Shown: positions 16,625 to 25,858, counted from the stretch's first letter. The stretch: DNA of 45,885 nt from an uncultured Eubacteriales bacterium (GCA_902795265.1 CADBKM010000011.1:1-45885); one strand, 5' to 3'. Translations and numbers: made by a program. The notes: generated by a model not told the origin, from the letters alone.

Positions 16625-16660
16625 TATTTAAGTAACGCAATGTGACGTTACATAAATAAC
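16625..16660. promoter_or_regulatory. Long inverted repeat between oppF2 and oppA2
   Basis: TTATTTAAGTAACG and CGTTACATAAATAA are inverted copies (13 of 14 pairs) separated by 8 nt. The core GTAACG/CGTTAC is perfect. It starts one base after the 16-bp palindrome. It may be an operator or a weak AT-rich terminator for oppF2; there is no clean U-tract, so I favour a regulatory or mRNA-processing element. Confidence 0.5.
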
Positions 16661-16673
16661 TCATTTGCATGCC

Positions 16674-17666
16674 CTACTTCTCGAGCAGATGGCAGGCTGC
16701 GTAATGGCCGCCGCCATAGTCCTTGAACACAGGAGTTTCCTGCTTGCAGCGCTCTGTCGCATATGGGCATCTTGTGTGGAACTTGCATCCTGAAGGCGGG
16801 TTCATCGGACTCGGAATATCTCCTTCGAGGATAAGTCTCTCCCTTGAACGTGTCACGACCGGGTCAGGAATAGGAACCGCGCTCATCAGCGTCTTTGTAT
16901 ACGGATGGATAGGATTCTTGTAGAGCTCATATGACTCAGCAAGCTCAACCATGTTACCGAGATACATTACGCCGATACGGTTGGAAATATGGCGTACTAC
17001 CGAGATATCGTGCGCGATGAACAGATATGTCAGTCCCAGCTCAGCCTGAAGGTCTTCGAGCATATTTACGACCTGTGACTGTATCGATACGTCGAGAGCC
17101 GAGATAGGTTCATCGCATACGATAAATTCAGGCTCAACAGCCAGAGCTCTCGCGATACCGATTCTCTGCTGCTGTCCGCCGGAGAACTCATGAGGGAAAC
17201 GGTTGGAGTGCTCTGTATTGAGTCCTACCTCCTCGAGAAGCTGATTGATTCTCGCAGCCCTGTCTGCCTTTCCGGTAAAGAGCTTATGGATATCCAGCGC
17301 CTCGCCGACAATTTCACCGACCGTCATACGAGGGTCGAGAGATGCCGACGGGTCCTGGAAGATTATCTGCATCTTGCGCCTGTACGGAAGCATCTTCTCC
17401 GCAATATTCTTCTCGGAATCGAAGATAGGCTTTCCGTCATAAATTATGCTTCCCGAAGTCGGCTCATAAAGCCTGATAATAGTACGTCCGAGTGTAGTCT
17501 TTCCGCAGCCCGACTCACCTACAAGTCCGAGGGTCTCGCCCTTATAGATGTCGATGCTGACTCCGTCAACGGCTTTTACCTTCGCTGTATTTCTGAAGCC
17601 AGAGCCCTTGACGCTGAAATGCTTCTTTAAATCCTTGATTTCCAGGAGTTTGGTCTGTTCTGCCAT
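16674..17666 (-). CDS. oppF: Oligopeptide ABC transporter ATP-binding protein OppF (operon 2)
   Basis: A 330-aa ATPase. Walker A GESGCGKT is at 50-57; the signature is EFSGGQQQR and Walker B is [12 protein letters not shown]. The C-terminal oligo_HPY tail ([15 protein letters not shown]) retains cysteines. It lacks the long N-terminal extension of oppF1, so this is the standard family length. The ATG follows AGGAGG and overlaps the oppD2 stop by one base. It works with OppD2 to power the OppB2/OppC2 pore. Confidence 0.94.
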   Translation of the reverse strand: MAEQTKLLEIKDLKKHFSVKGSGFRNTAKVKAVDGVSIDIYKGETLGLVGESGCGKTTLGRTIIRLYEPTSGSIIYDGKPIFDSEKNIAEKMLPYRRKMQIIFQDPSASLDPRMTVGEIVGEALDIHKLFTGKADRAARINQLLEEVGLNTEHSNRFPHEFSGGQQQRIGIARALAVEPEFIVCDEPISALDVSIQSQVVNMLEDLQAELGLTYLFIAHDISVVRHISNRIGVMYLGNMVELAESYELYKNPIHPYTKTLMSAVPIPDPVVTRSRERLILEGDIPSPMNPPSGCKFHTRCPYATERCKQETPVFKDYGGGHYAACHLLEK

Positions 17667-18676
17667 TATTTATTTACCTCCTGTTTTTCTTTTCCCATGA
17701 AGTGCAGCCAGCATGCGGAGATATGTCCGTTGCCAAGGTCAGCATATGGCGGTTCCTTAGTGAGACAGATCTTCATGCAGTGTGAACATCTCGGTCCGAA
17801 GTGGCAGCCCTTAGGCGGATTAAGCAGGTCGACCGGTGTTCCCTCGATAGGGATCAGCCTTTCGTGCTCGTCCGCGTCAAGTCTAGGCATGGACTCGAGC
17901 AGTCCCATAGTGTACGGATGGGCAGGTCTGTAGAAAATGTCTTCATCTGTACCCTGCTCTACGATCTTACCGGCATACATAACAGATACTCTGTCGCACA
18001 TCTCGGCAACTACACCGAGGTTGTGAGTGATGAAGATGATAGCAGTTCCGATCTTTTTCTGGATGCTCTTCATCAGGTCGAGGATCTGTGCCTGAATAGT
18101 TACGTCGAGAGCTGTTGTCGGCTCATCCGCGATCAGCAGTTTAGGATCGCAGATAAGAGCCATCGCGATCATGGCACGCTGACGCATTCCGCCGGAGAAC
18201 TCATGCGGATACTGGTCCACACGCTTCTCAGCGTTATTGATGCCTACGAGCTCGAGCATTTCTATAGCGCGCTCTCTGGCCTTTTCTTTAGGGTAATCCT
18301 TATCGTGACAGGTAAGAGCCTCCATCAGCTGGTTTCCGATCGTGTAGACCGGGTTGAGGCAGGTCATAGGGTTCTGGAAGATCATGCTAGCCTTGTTGCC
18401 CCTGAAGTCTCTCATCTGCTCTTCGTCGTATGCAAGAAGGTCCTCGCCGTCAAACGTGATGGAGCCTCCTACGATCTTGCCCGGGCTCTGCAGCAGTCCC
18501 ATGATTGAGTAAGCTTCTACCGACTTGCCGGATCCGGACTCGCCTACGATACCCATTACCTCATGCTCCTTGAGGGTGTAGCTTATGCCGTCTACGGCTT
18601 TGACCTCTCCTGCAGGAGTGAAGAATGATACCTTAAGGTCTTTTACTTCAAGTAATGTTTTTCTTTCTTCTGACAT
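17666..18676 (-). CDS. oppD: Oligopeptide ABC transporter ATP-binding protein OppD (operon 2)
   Basis: A 336-aa ATPase. Walker A GESGSGKS is at 45-52; the signature is EFSGGMRQR and Walker B is [12 protein letters not shown]. The C-terminal tail has cysteines ([14 protein letters not shown]). Standard length for OppD, and without the charged N-terminal extension seen in operon 1. The ATG has a GGGAGG site 12 nt after the end of oppC2. It is co-transcribed with its neighbours. Confidence 0.94.
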   Translation of the reverse strand: MSEERKTLLEVKDLKVSFFTPAGEVKAVDGISYTLKEHEVMGIVGESGSGKSVEAYSIMGLLQSPGKIVGGSITFDGEDLLAYDEEQMRDFRGNKASMIFQNPMTCLNPVYTIGNQLMEALTCHDKDYPKEKARERAIEMLELVGINNAEKRVDQYPHEFSGGMRQRAMIAMALICDPKLLIADEPTTALDVTIQAQILDLMKSIQKKIGTAIIFITHNLGVVAEMCDRVSVMYAGKIVEQGTDEDIFYRPAHPYTMGLLESMPRLDADEHERLIPIEGTPVDLLNPPKGCHFGPRCSHCMKICLTKEPPYADLGNGHISACWLHFMGKEKQEVNK

Positions 18677-18688
18677 CGTTCCACCTCC

Positions 18689-20044
18689 CTACTTCTTCAG
18701 ACGCGGGTCGAGAGCGTCTCTCAGTCCGTCGCCGACCAGATTAAGGGTAAGAACTATTATTGTAAGGATCGCGCCAGGGAACAGAAGTCTGTACGGGAAT
18801 ATTGTAATAGTTCCCAGAGCGTCTGAGCAAAGCGATCCGAGAGATGCCATCGGTGCCGAAACTCCGAGTCCGAGGAAGGACAGGAATGATTCGAGGAAGA
18901 TAGCCGACGGGATCTGCAGGCATGTAGTAATAACGAGCTGGCCTACGCAGTTAGGCAACAGGTGCCTTCTGATGATCCTGCCGTTTGAAGCTCCCAGAGC
19001 TGTCGCTGCAGTTACGTACTCCTGCTTCTTGAGCATGAGCACCTGTCCGCGGACGATTCTTGCCATGGTTACCCAGTAAAGTACAGCGAAAGTAATGAAG
19101 ATACTTACGATGCCGGCACCAAGTGTCGAAAGTGCATTGGCAAACCAGGTATGTGATGAATCAAACCACTTCTGAAGCGGGTCTTTCAGGACTACCTGAA
19201 GCAGAAGCACTATCAGTACTTCCGGCACTGAATAGATGAGCTCTACTATTCTCATCATGACGAAGTCCACAACGCCTCCGCACAGTCCGGAGATAGCGCC
19301 ATAGATGGAACCGATTATAAGTACGATAAGCGCAGCAACGATACCGATAACAATCGATACTCTGGCGCCGTACATGGTTCTGGCAAGAATATCACGGCCC
19401 TGAGAGTCGGTTCCTACCATATGAGGGAATACCTTGGTTGCAACCTTGAGCTGCTTCGCGCCGTCTGTAATTTCATTTGTGAACTCAAGCGGCGTCGATC
19501 TCTTGATCTCCCCGTTATGGATGTGAGTTTCTCTGACTATAGAGAGCTCCCCGTCTTTGAGAATAATGACAGCCTCGCCAAGCCTCTTTTCGAGATTGAA
19601 GCAGTATGTGTCTCCCTTATATTTAAAGTAGTAATCACCGGGATCGATTCCTGTTGCGGAACCCGGCTGAAGCGCAGTCGCGAACATGCAGTCCACCTGG
19701 TCTTCAATGCTCTTTACCAGAGCTTCTTTTCTTGAATACTCAAACGGGCCAAGCTTCTGCGAGCTTCTGTACTGGTTTGCATAGTCATAAGGAATGAGCG
19801 ATGGTCCCAGGAACGCGAAGAGCAGTACAATGATGAAGATGCCGAGAGCTACCATGGATACGGTGTTCTTCTTGAATCTTCTGGCTGCATCTCTCCAGTA
19901 GGAAACGCTCTTTCTTACCTCTACCATATTCTCCTTCTCTGCATCCGTAGCCGGAGCAAAGTCGGAGCTGTTAATGCCGTAGTCAGCCCAGACTTTTTCG
20001 GGATCGACCTGGAACGGGCTGAATTTGCTGAATGCCTGTTTCAT
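18689..20044 (-). CDS. oppC: Peptide ABC transporter permease OppC with extracytoplasmic insertion (operon 2)
   Basis: I chose the ATG at 20044 (451 aa) because GGGAGG lies 5 nt before it. An ATG at 20062 in the same frame would place that ribosome site inside the coding region. A long cytoplasmic N-terminus (about 58 residues) precedes the first helix at about 60-86. The OppC landmark HMVGTDSQGRD comes at 208-218, after an insertion of roughly 120 residues. The insertion contains one copy of the module seen three times in OppC1 (YYFKYKGDTYCFNL at 138-151, then GELSIV at 165-170). Further helices and the EAA loop (TALGASNGRIIRRHLLPN) are normal. The oppB2 stop lies within 20 nt. Confidence 0.92.
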   Translation of the reverse strand: MKQAFSKFSPFQVDPEKVWADYGINSSDFAPATDAEKENMVEVRKSVSYWRDAARRFKKNTVSMVALGIFIIVLLFAFLGPSLIPYDYANQYRSSQKLGPFEYSRKEALVKSIEDQVDCMFATALQPGSATGIDPGDYYFKYKGDTYCFNLEKRLGEAVIILKDGELSIVRETHIHNGEIKRSTPLEFTNEITDGAKQLKVATKVFPHMVGTDSQGRDILARTMYGARVSIVIGIVAALIVLIIGSIYGAISGLCGGVVDFVMMRIVELIYSVPEVLIVLLLQVVLKDPLQKWFDSSHTWFANALSTLGAGIVSIFITFAVLYWVTMARIVRGQVLMLKKQEYVTAATALGASNGRIIRRHLLPNCVGQLVITTCLQIPSAIFLESFLSFLGLGVSAPMASLGSLCSDALGTITIFPYRLLFPGAILTIIVLTLNLVGDGLRDALDPRLKK

Positions 20045-20054
20045 ATGTCCCTCC

Positions 20055-20996
20055 CTATTCATCTGATGAGCTGAGTGTGATCCTCGGGTCGATTATCTTA
20101 TAGACTATATCGACCACCAGGTTCATAACGATAACGAGTATGGAAACAACTACAGTTGTTGCCATGATAATTGTATAGTCACGGTTGATAACGCTCTCTA
20201 CGAAGTACTTTCCGAGTCCCGGGATTGAGAATGTAGTTTCTACTACGAACGAACCGGTGATGATGAACGCGATCAGCGGTCCGAGGAAAGTGACTACAGG
20301 GATCAGAGAGTTTCTCAGCGCGTGCTTCAGCACGATCCACTTGTTCCTTACACCCTTCGCTTTGGCAGTACGGATGTAGTCCTGGTTTATCGCATCGAGC
20401 ATCGATGTTCTTGTCAGCTTCGCGATGTAGCAGACGTCATAGAACGAAAGCGAAATTACCGGCATGATATATGCCTTCCAGTCTGTCAGACTTCCGGACA
20501 GTACCGGAAGCAGCTGGGCTTTTACACCAAGATAAATCAGCAGTGTCGCAGCAAGTACGAATGTAGGTATGGCAACGCCTACGGTCGTCAGTACCCTGAG
20601 CAGTCCGTCCACCCAGGTACCTCTCTTATATGCCGCCAGACAGCCGAGCGGTATGCCAAGGACCACCGCGACAAGAACCGCAAGCAATCCGAGCCTCATT
20701 GAGAGCTCAAACTTGCCCTGCTTGAAAAGGATATCCTTGACCGGGGTACCCTCCTGCATCTTCAGTGATACGCCGAGATCTCCTTTGCAATAGTTCACTA
20801 TGTAATTTTTGAGCTGCACGATAAGCGGCTTATCGAGGCCGTATTTCTGATTCGCAAGCTCGATCTGCTGCGGAGTGGATTTCTCTGTCAGGAACGGGCT
20901 TCCCGGAATGGTGTTCATCAGGAAGAACGTTATGGTCATGATCAGGAGCAGAGTTGCCACCGCAGCTGCCAGTCTTTTAGCGATGTATACTAGCAA
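20055..20996 (-). CDS. oppB: Oligopeptide ABC transporter permease OppB (operon 2)
   Basis: A 313-aa six-helix permease, first helix about residues 8-30. The coupling-loop sequence TAKAKGVRNKWIVLKHALRN is typical of OppB/DppB. The start is TTG at 20996, preceded by AAAGGATG; the next in-frame ATG would remove the first helix. It is the first gene of operon 2, whose order is B-C-D-F-A, unlike operon 1 (A-B-C-D-F). The upstream region carries tandem repeats at 21029-21067 that could bind a regulator. Confidence 0.92.
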   Translation of the reverse strand: MLVYIAKRLAAAVATLLLIMTITFFLMNTIPGSPFLTEKSTPQQIELANQKYGLDKPLIVQLKNYIVNYCKGDLGVSLKMQEGTPVKDILFKQGKFELSMRLGLLAVLVAVVLGIPLGCLAAYKRGTWVDGLLRVLTTVGVAIPTFVLAATLLIYLGVKAQLLPVLSGSLTDWKAYIMPVISLSFYDVCYIAKLTRTSMLDAINQDYIRTAKAKGVRNKWIVLKHALRNSLIPVVTFLGPLIAFIITGSFVVETTFSIPGLGKYFVESVINRDYTIIMATTVVVSILVIVMNLVVDIVYKIIDPRITLSSSDE

Positions 20997-21028
20997 GTAA
21001 TCACATCCTTTCTCGTGGTATGGTTTAT

Positions 21029-21067
21029 TATTGTATCACCTATGTATTCTATCACATATTCATCACA
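21029..21067 (-). repeat. Three tandem 11-12 bp repeats upstream of oppB2
   Basis: TATTGTATCACC (21029-21040), TATTCTATCACA (21045-21056) and TATTCATCACA (21057-21067) are near copies in the same orientation, starting 33 to 61 nt upstream of the TTG start. Their RNA-like strand reads GTGATnnAATA. No convincing -35 box is visible here, which suits an activator- or repressor-controlled promoter. Confidence 0.5.
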
Positions 21068-21084
21068 TTATGGTGCTTCGAAAC

Positions 21085-21103
21085 AATAATACGCTGTATT
21101 ATT
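21085..21103. other. AT-rich hairpin between the glycogen cluster end and oppB2
   Basis: AATAATAC and GTATTATT form an 8-bp stem around a 3-nt loop. It lies about 45 nt past the stop of the HAD-SGNH gene on the minus strand and is followed by only TGTTT. It may be a weak terminator for the glycogen cluster or an operator for oppB2. I find no better terminator in the 149-nt gap. Confidence 0.4.
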
Positions 21104-21145
21104 ATTTAACCTTACAGTTTTTTATGCAAAAAATGGCTGATTCAA

Positions 21146-22393
21146 CTAATGTAACCCGGCAGTGATCACATCGGCAAACAGCTTTGCGATCTGTCTGTGA
21201 CCCTTTTCTGTGAGATGCTCGCAGTCAGCAGAAACCTCGATGCTGCCGGTTGCGTCAGCATAGCGGATGAGATGTCTTTCCGCAATATCTTTGTAGAGCG
21301 GACCTATATCGCGCGATTTACGGGCAGAATCATCCGTAAGGTTGCCGGCAAACGGAGATCTCTCAAGTTCTCCCTTTATTGCCGCCGGCGCGGCCACTAT
21401 TATTTCAGGAACGTATCCCTGGAGCCCCGGAGTTTCCTGTTCAGCGATCGTGACGAGTGTTTCCATTCCGTTCGCTATCGCTTCAGCCGAAAGCCCCAGA
21501 CTCTCGTTGCAGTCATTGGTCCCCAGCATGATTATGATATAGTCCACAGGTTTATGGGTACCTATGCACGCGATAAAACTGCTTGCTCCGTTCTTCCAGG
21601 CTGCTCCCGGTCTGTCGTAGGCTGTCGTGCGGCCGTTAAGCCCTTCAGCCAGTACTTCATACTTTTCTCCCAGCAATTCACCGAGAATCGTAGTCCAGCG
21701 CTTTTCATACGGATAACGCCCTCCTGTATACGGATCATAACCGTAAGTATTGGAGTCTCCGTAACAAAGTACTGAGATCCTGTCATGTGAAGCGTCTTTG
21801 GTAAGAGCTTTCTCAAGGTCTGCCGTAAGCTGATCGTGATCTTTGAAAACGATCCCCTTCATGCCCAGCTTTTTCGCTGCCGCAATGTTTTCTCTGTGAT
21901 CATCGATAAACAGGCACTCCTCAGGAACCAGACTGTATTCACTGAACAGCTCCTTGAATATCTTTTCATCCGGTTTTATAAGATGCACGTCGCACGACCA
22001 TATGCCGCCGTCCATGTGTGACGTAAACGCAAAGGCGTCAGGGTTGGAGTTCTTTACGTGCTCCGACATGTTTGAAAGGAAATAGACTCCGTACCCCTTC
22101 TGCTTCAGTGAATCGATCAGATCAGTGACCCAGCCGCACTTTGTGACGCACTCGCCGATGCGGTCAAATGCCTCTTTTATTTCATCATGAAGTTCAGGCG
22201 CGGCGCTGTAAAACAGGCCCAGTATCCGCTCTTCGCTCAGTCTGGCGATATCCAGTTCAGGCCAGTAGCCGCTGCCGAATACAGCCTCAGCAACGCGGAC
22301 AGCCTTTTTTTCTCCGAAAAGCGATCTGAGATAGTCCATTGCATCGAAGCCGATCAGTACGTTTCCTATATCAAACACAATATTTCTGATCAT
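21146..22393 (-). CDS. HAD phosphatase-SGNH/GDSL hydrolase fusion
   Basis: A 415-aa two-domain cytoplasmic protein with no signal peptide. Residues 1-200 are a HAD-superfamily hydrolase of the YihX-like type: FDIGNV with D8, S107 in FLSN, K140 and FIDD at 162-165. YihX in E. coli is an alpha-glucose-1-phosphatase. Residues about 205-415 are an SGNH esterase/lipase-type domain: GDSN with S214, N253 in GLNGR, GTND at 291-294, and D390/H393 in DCEH. All catalytic blocks of both domains look intact. It is the last gene of the glycogen cluster, starting 18 nt after the GH13-GH77 stop, with a CGGAG site. Joint substrate unknown; a sugar-phosphate or acylated-sugar role is inference. Confidence 0.85.
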   Translation of the reverse strand: MIRNIVFDIGNVLIGFDAMDYLRSLFGEKKAVRVAEAVFGSGYWPELDIARLSEERILGLFYSAAPELHDEIKEAFDRIGECVTKCGWVTDLIDSLKQKGYGVYFLSNMSEHVKNSNPDAFAFTSHMDGGIWSCDVHLIKPDEKIFKELFSEYSLVPEECLFIDDHRENIAAAKKLGMKGIVFKDHDQLTADLEKALTKDASHDRISVLCYGDSNTYGYDPYTGGRYPYEKRWTTILGELLGEKYEVLAEGLNGRTTAYDRPGAAWKNGASSFIACIGTHKPVDYIIIMLGTNDCNESLGLSAEAIANGMETLVTIAEQETPGLQGYVPEIIVAAPAAIKGELERSPFAGNLTDDSARKSRDIGPLYKDIAERHLIRYADATGSIEVSADCEHLTEKGHRQIAKLFADVITAGLH

Positions 22394-22411
22394 ATTTACA
22401 CTCCGTTTCTG

Positions 22412-25400
22412 CTATCTTCTTCTGCGTCCGGTGCGTTCCGAAAGAGCTCTTAACCATTTTGCCCTCTCTTCAGCCTCCGGATATGCTTCCGTTACGGAAC
22501 TTCCCGGCACTTTCCACGACCAGTTGCCTTCGGCGACTCCCGGCACATTCATGCGGGCATCTGACCCCAGCATGAACACATCCTGGAGCTGCATCATTGC
22601 AAGCGCTGCAGGGCTCTCGTATATACGCCGTATAACTGCGAGAGCTTCTACCTTGCGGCCGAGGTCTTCATGCGAGTCTGCCTTCGCACTGTCTTCATTT
22701 TCAGCACCTTCAGATGCAGCGCTTCCGCTCAGGAATCCGACGAGAGTATCATTATCGTGTGTTCCTGTGTAGAAAGCTCTGTATGCTGCCTTTTCAGGCT
22801 CTTCCCTGCACATCTTAAGCATTTCATCAGATGTGAACTGCCATATATCCATACCCGGCATTGCGCTCAGCTTCAGCAGGTTTTTGATTCCGGCATCGAG
22901 GTATCCGAGATCTTCTGCGAGCAGTTTTAATCCAAGGCCCTCGCGTTCAAGCATCTTTTTAAGCGCGCTTATGAATCCGAGCCCGGCTCCATGCTGCCAG
23001 CACCCTTCCTTCGGGATTCCTCCTTCAGGGATCGAATAATACTCTGAAAAACCTCTGAAGTGGTCTATTCTGAGTATGTCGAAGCGCTCTGCACACTGCC
23101 GTATACGCTTCATCCACCATTCATAGTCCTCCGATCTGAGTACTTCCCAGTCGTAGAGCGGATTTCCCCAGTCCTGGCCGTCATCGCTGAACGCATCAGG
23201 CGGCACTCCGGCATGGCTGCTCTGTCTGCCGTCGCTGTCCATCCTGAAGATATGCTTGTTTGCCCATGCATCCGCGGAATCCGCCGCTACGAACATCGGC
23301 AGATCACCCATCATTCGAATGCCTTTTGAGTTGGCATAAGCTTTCAGATCGTTCCACTGCGTGCAGAACCAGTACTGCTCATCAGCAAGGGCCTTCGCCT
23401 TCTTCTGCTGTTCAGCACTCATCGATTCAAGGAACACGAGCGAATCAGCGAATCTGTATTCATCTGCCCAGCTGTACCAAGGCTTGCCGTCGTTGGCATC
23501 TTTAAGCAGTGTATAAGCTATATAGTCGTAAAGCCAGTATGCGTTTTCTTTTACAAAGCGGGCATAGCCGTCTTCTTCCGGAAGTTCATCCATATCTATG
23601 AATGCAGGCTCGCCGGCAAAGGCAGCACCGCTGCTGTACGGAGAGTTCCCCATTCCTGCCGGATTTAGAGGGAGCACCTGCCAAACGCCGAATCCGGCCG
23701 ATGCTACGTAATCGACGAAATCCCTTGCACCCTTTCCGAGCTTTCCTCCCGGCAAAGAGCTTATATGACAGATAACACCTGCACTTCTTCCGAGATCTTC
23801 TGCTTCAGGTTTTTCCCTTATGCTTATTATCATCGATGACAGCTTGTCCATTACTATAACGCCCGGGCTGCCGTCCGCATCGAGATCTATCTCCTTTGAG
23901 CTGAGAAGCTCGAGGGCATAGCCCCCTTTAAGAGCGCAGAATTCCGAAAGATTTGCCTCCGCCTCACTGTAGCTTCTGTTGGCCAGTACAAGCAGGGTCT
24001 CTTCAGTACCTGCAATGTCTTTGCCTTTTCGCACGAACGCAAAGACATCCTCATTTCCGCTGTCAATGAATTCAAAATCTCCGTCCTTCAGTGCCGGGTG
24101 CTCGTCGTAGATAAGGCCCAGCATTCTGTAATGGTAACCGAGATCGAGGTTCTCAAAGCCCCAAGGGTATCCGCTTCTGTTTGACGGATCAGTACCTCCC
24201 ATCAGACCTGCTTCATCACCGTAATATATGCACGGCACGCCCGGCAGGCAATACTGCAGAGTAGACAGCAGCTTCACCTTCAGAGTTGCCGATTTGTAAT
24301 CCTCTTCACCGGCCATCAGAGTCATGATCCTGGCTCTGTCGTGGCTTCCTATCAGATTGAGGGTTCCGTAAAGATTCTGCGGAGGATAGTTCTCCGCAAT
24401 GTTCATCATCCTGTCAGCCGCCCCCGTTGAACCGGTGGTGTAGTTGACGAAATCAAGGAGTACATCTCTGAGGGGATAGTGCATGGTCGAGTCGAGCTCG
24501 TCCCCCATAAAGTACTTGCGGCGCTCGCCATAACTGATCTTATTGCTTGCGTCCTCCCACACTTCGCCCAGAAGCAGACCTTCAGGGTCAGTGCTTTTTA
24601 TCCTTTTGCGTGTTTCGGCAATGAATGAATCCGGAAGCTCATCGGCTACATCAAGTCTCCAGCCCGATGCGCCTTTCTTCATCCAGTGAGCCACCACTCC
24701 ATCCTCACCGAGTATGAATTCCCTGTAATCGGGATCGTTCTCATTCACCTCAGGCAGGTCTTCAACGCCCCACCACGATTTGTATCCGCAGCTCTCGCTC
24801 TCGTCGAACTTGAACCAGCTGCGGTACGGAGAATCCTCACTGCCCCAGGCTCCGGCATCTTCTGCTTCACCCGGCCTCATCATGGAATAATTGCCGTATC
24901 TGTCAAAATAGATGCTGTCGGCACCGGTGTGGCTGAATACGCCATCGAGTATGATCCGTATTCCCCTCTTTTTTGCCGATCCGGCAAGACTTTCAAAATC
25001 CTCATCGGTACCGAGCGCCGGATCGATGTGCATGTAGTTACCCGTGTCATAGCGGTGATTCGATGAAGCTTCAAATACCGGATTCAGATATATGCAGGTA
25101 ACTCCCAGCGATTTCAGATAGTCGAGCTTTTCTTCGATGCCCTTGAGGCTTCCGCCATACATTGGCCACTCAACTACTTTGCCGCTTTCGTCGCGTACGT
25201 AGTAAGCAGCTTTTGTCCAGTCCTCTTCAGTAATGCGCTTTGAATCGCTGCGTCTGCTGTTGACCAGGTCATTCGCTGCGTCTGTTCTGCTGCGCCAGTC
25301 ATCGTCTCTGGCAAATCTGTCAGGGAATATCTGGTAGACTATGCCGTTTCTGTACCATTCCGGCACCTCGGCATGTTTATAAACTGTTATCTGATAACGG

Positions 25401-25753
25401 TGCGGATCGTCAGCATACACCCTGCCTTCTCCGCCCATGTTCATATCGTTGTTTCCGTAATAAAAGACCGAACGCTCGTCTTCGTCCTCGGTCTCTATCT
25501 TAAATGCGTACCAGAGCAGACAGCCCTCATCAGGTGTGACGATGTCCGCTGTGAAGCATGTGCTTTCACCGGTACTCTTTTCCTTCATATCCATGTACAG
25601 CGGATCTGTGTCCTCTCCCTTCCAGATCATAAGCTGCACTCTTTCGGGAGCAGGATCGCATGCGGTTATGGAAAGCGTTATTCCCGACCCTGTCTCGACT
25701 GCTCCGAACGGTAATCTGTATTTGTTGCTTCTTGAATCGTGAATTATTGTCAT
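22412..25753 (-). CDS. GH13 alpha-glucanase fused to GH77 4-alpha-glucanotransferase
   Basis: A 1113-aa bifunctional enzyme. Residues 1-130 are a beta-sandwich N-domain like that of neopullulanase/cyclomaltodextrinase. Residues about 135-645 are a GH13 barrel with nucleophile D368 (GWRLDVA), acid/base E397 (LLGEVW) and H471-D472 (GSHD). Residues about 657-1113 are a GH77 (MalQ-type) domain with HAGVPPDAFS at 847-856, nucleophile D897 (LRIDHFRG), E947 (LLAEDLG) and D1000 (GTHDND). The first half should hydrolyse or debranch short alpha-glucans; the second transfers maltosyl units. Both are needed to finish glycogen breakdown after GlgP. No secretion signal. The ribosome site (AAAGGA) is about 14 nt from the ATG, rather far. 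Confidence 0.92.
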   Translation of the reverse strand: MTIIHDSRSNKYRLPFGAVETGSGITLSITACDPAPERVQLMIWKGEDTDPLYMDMKEKSTGESTCFTADIVTPDEGCLLWYAFKIETEDEDERSVFYYGNNDMNMGGEGRVYADDPHRYQITVYKHAEVPEWYRNGIVYQIFPDRFARDDDWRSRTDAANDLVNSRRSDSKRITEEDWTKAAYYVRDESGKVVEWPMYGGSLKGIEEKLDYLKSLGVTCIYLNPVFEASSNHRYDTGNYMHIDPALGTDEDFESLAGSAKKRGIRIILDGVFSHTGADSIYFDRYGNYSMMRPGEAEDAGAWGSEDSPYRSWFKFDESESCGYKSWWGVEDLPEVNENDPDYREFILGEDGVVAHWMKKGASGWRLDVADELPDSFIAETRKRIKSTDPEGLLLGEVWEDASNKISYGERRKYFMGDELDSTMHYPLRDVLLDFVNYTTGSTGAADRMMNIAENYPPQNLYGTLNLIGSHDRARIMTLMAGEEDYKSATLKVKLLSTLQYCLPGVPCIYYGDEAGLMGGTDPSNRSGYPWGFENLDLGYHYRMLGLIYDEHPALKDGDFEFIDSGNEDVFAFVRKGKDIAGTEETLLVLANRSYSEAEANLSEFCALKGGYALELLSSKEIDLDADGSPGVIVMDKLSSMIISIREKPEAEDLGRSAGVICHISSLPGGKLGKGARDFVDYVASAGFGVWQVLPLNPAGMGNSPYSSGAAFAGEPAFIDMDELPEEDGYARFVKENAYWLYDYIAYTLLKDANDGKPWYSWADEYRFADSLVFLESMSAEQQKKAKALADEQYWFCTQWNDLKAYANSKGIRMMGDLPMFVAADSADAWANKHIFRMDSDGRQSSHAGVPPDAFSDDGQDWGNPLYDWEVLRSEDYEWWMKRIRQCAERFDILRIDHFRGFSEYYSIPEGGIPKEGCWQHGAGLGFISALKKMLEREGLGLKLLAEDLGYLDAGIKNLLKLSAMPGMDIWQFTSDEMLKMCREEPEKAAYRAFYTGTHDNDTLVGFLSGSAASEGAENEDSAKADSHEDLGRKVEALAVIRRIYESPAALAMMQLQDVFMLGSDARMNVPGVAEGNWSWKVPGSSVTEAYPEAEERAKWLRALSERTGRRRR

Positions 25754-25790
25754 GTTTAAAGTTGTAGTCCTTTATTATGTTTATTAAAGC

Positions 25791-25827
25791 TGATGCCTGA
25801 GGGCAGCTCTGTCGCCCCCAGGCATCA
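25791..25827 (-). other. Intercistronic hairpin between glgA and the GH13-GH77 gene
   Basis: TGATGCCTG and CAGGCATCA form a 9-bp stem, with an additional GGGC/GCCC pairing inside. The minus-strand tail is TTTAATAAA, not a real U-tract. It probably tunes read-through or mRNA stability within the glycogen cluster. Confidence 0.5.
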
Positions 25828-25858
25828 GTAATTATACTTTTAAATTGTTTTCAGCGCA

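Noticed and set aside
20045-20062. Upstream ATG as the oppC2 start
   Set aside because: The ribosome site GGGAGG lies within this extension, 5 nt before the ATG at 20044, so the later ATG is the better start.
20997-21145. A riboswitch or T-box ahead of oppB2
   Set aside because: The region is only 149 nt, AT-rich, and shows tandem repeats and a small hairpin but no conserved aptamer or T-box core and no terminator before the start codon.
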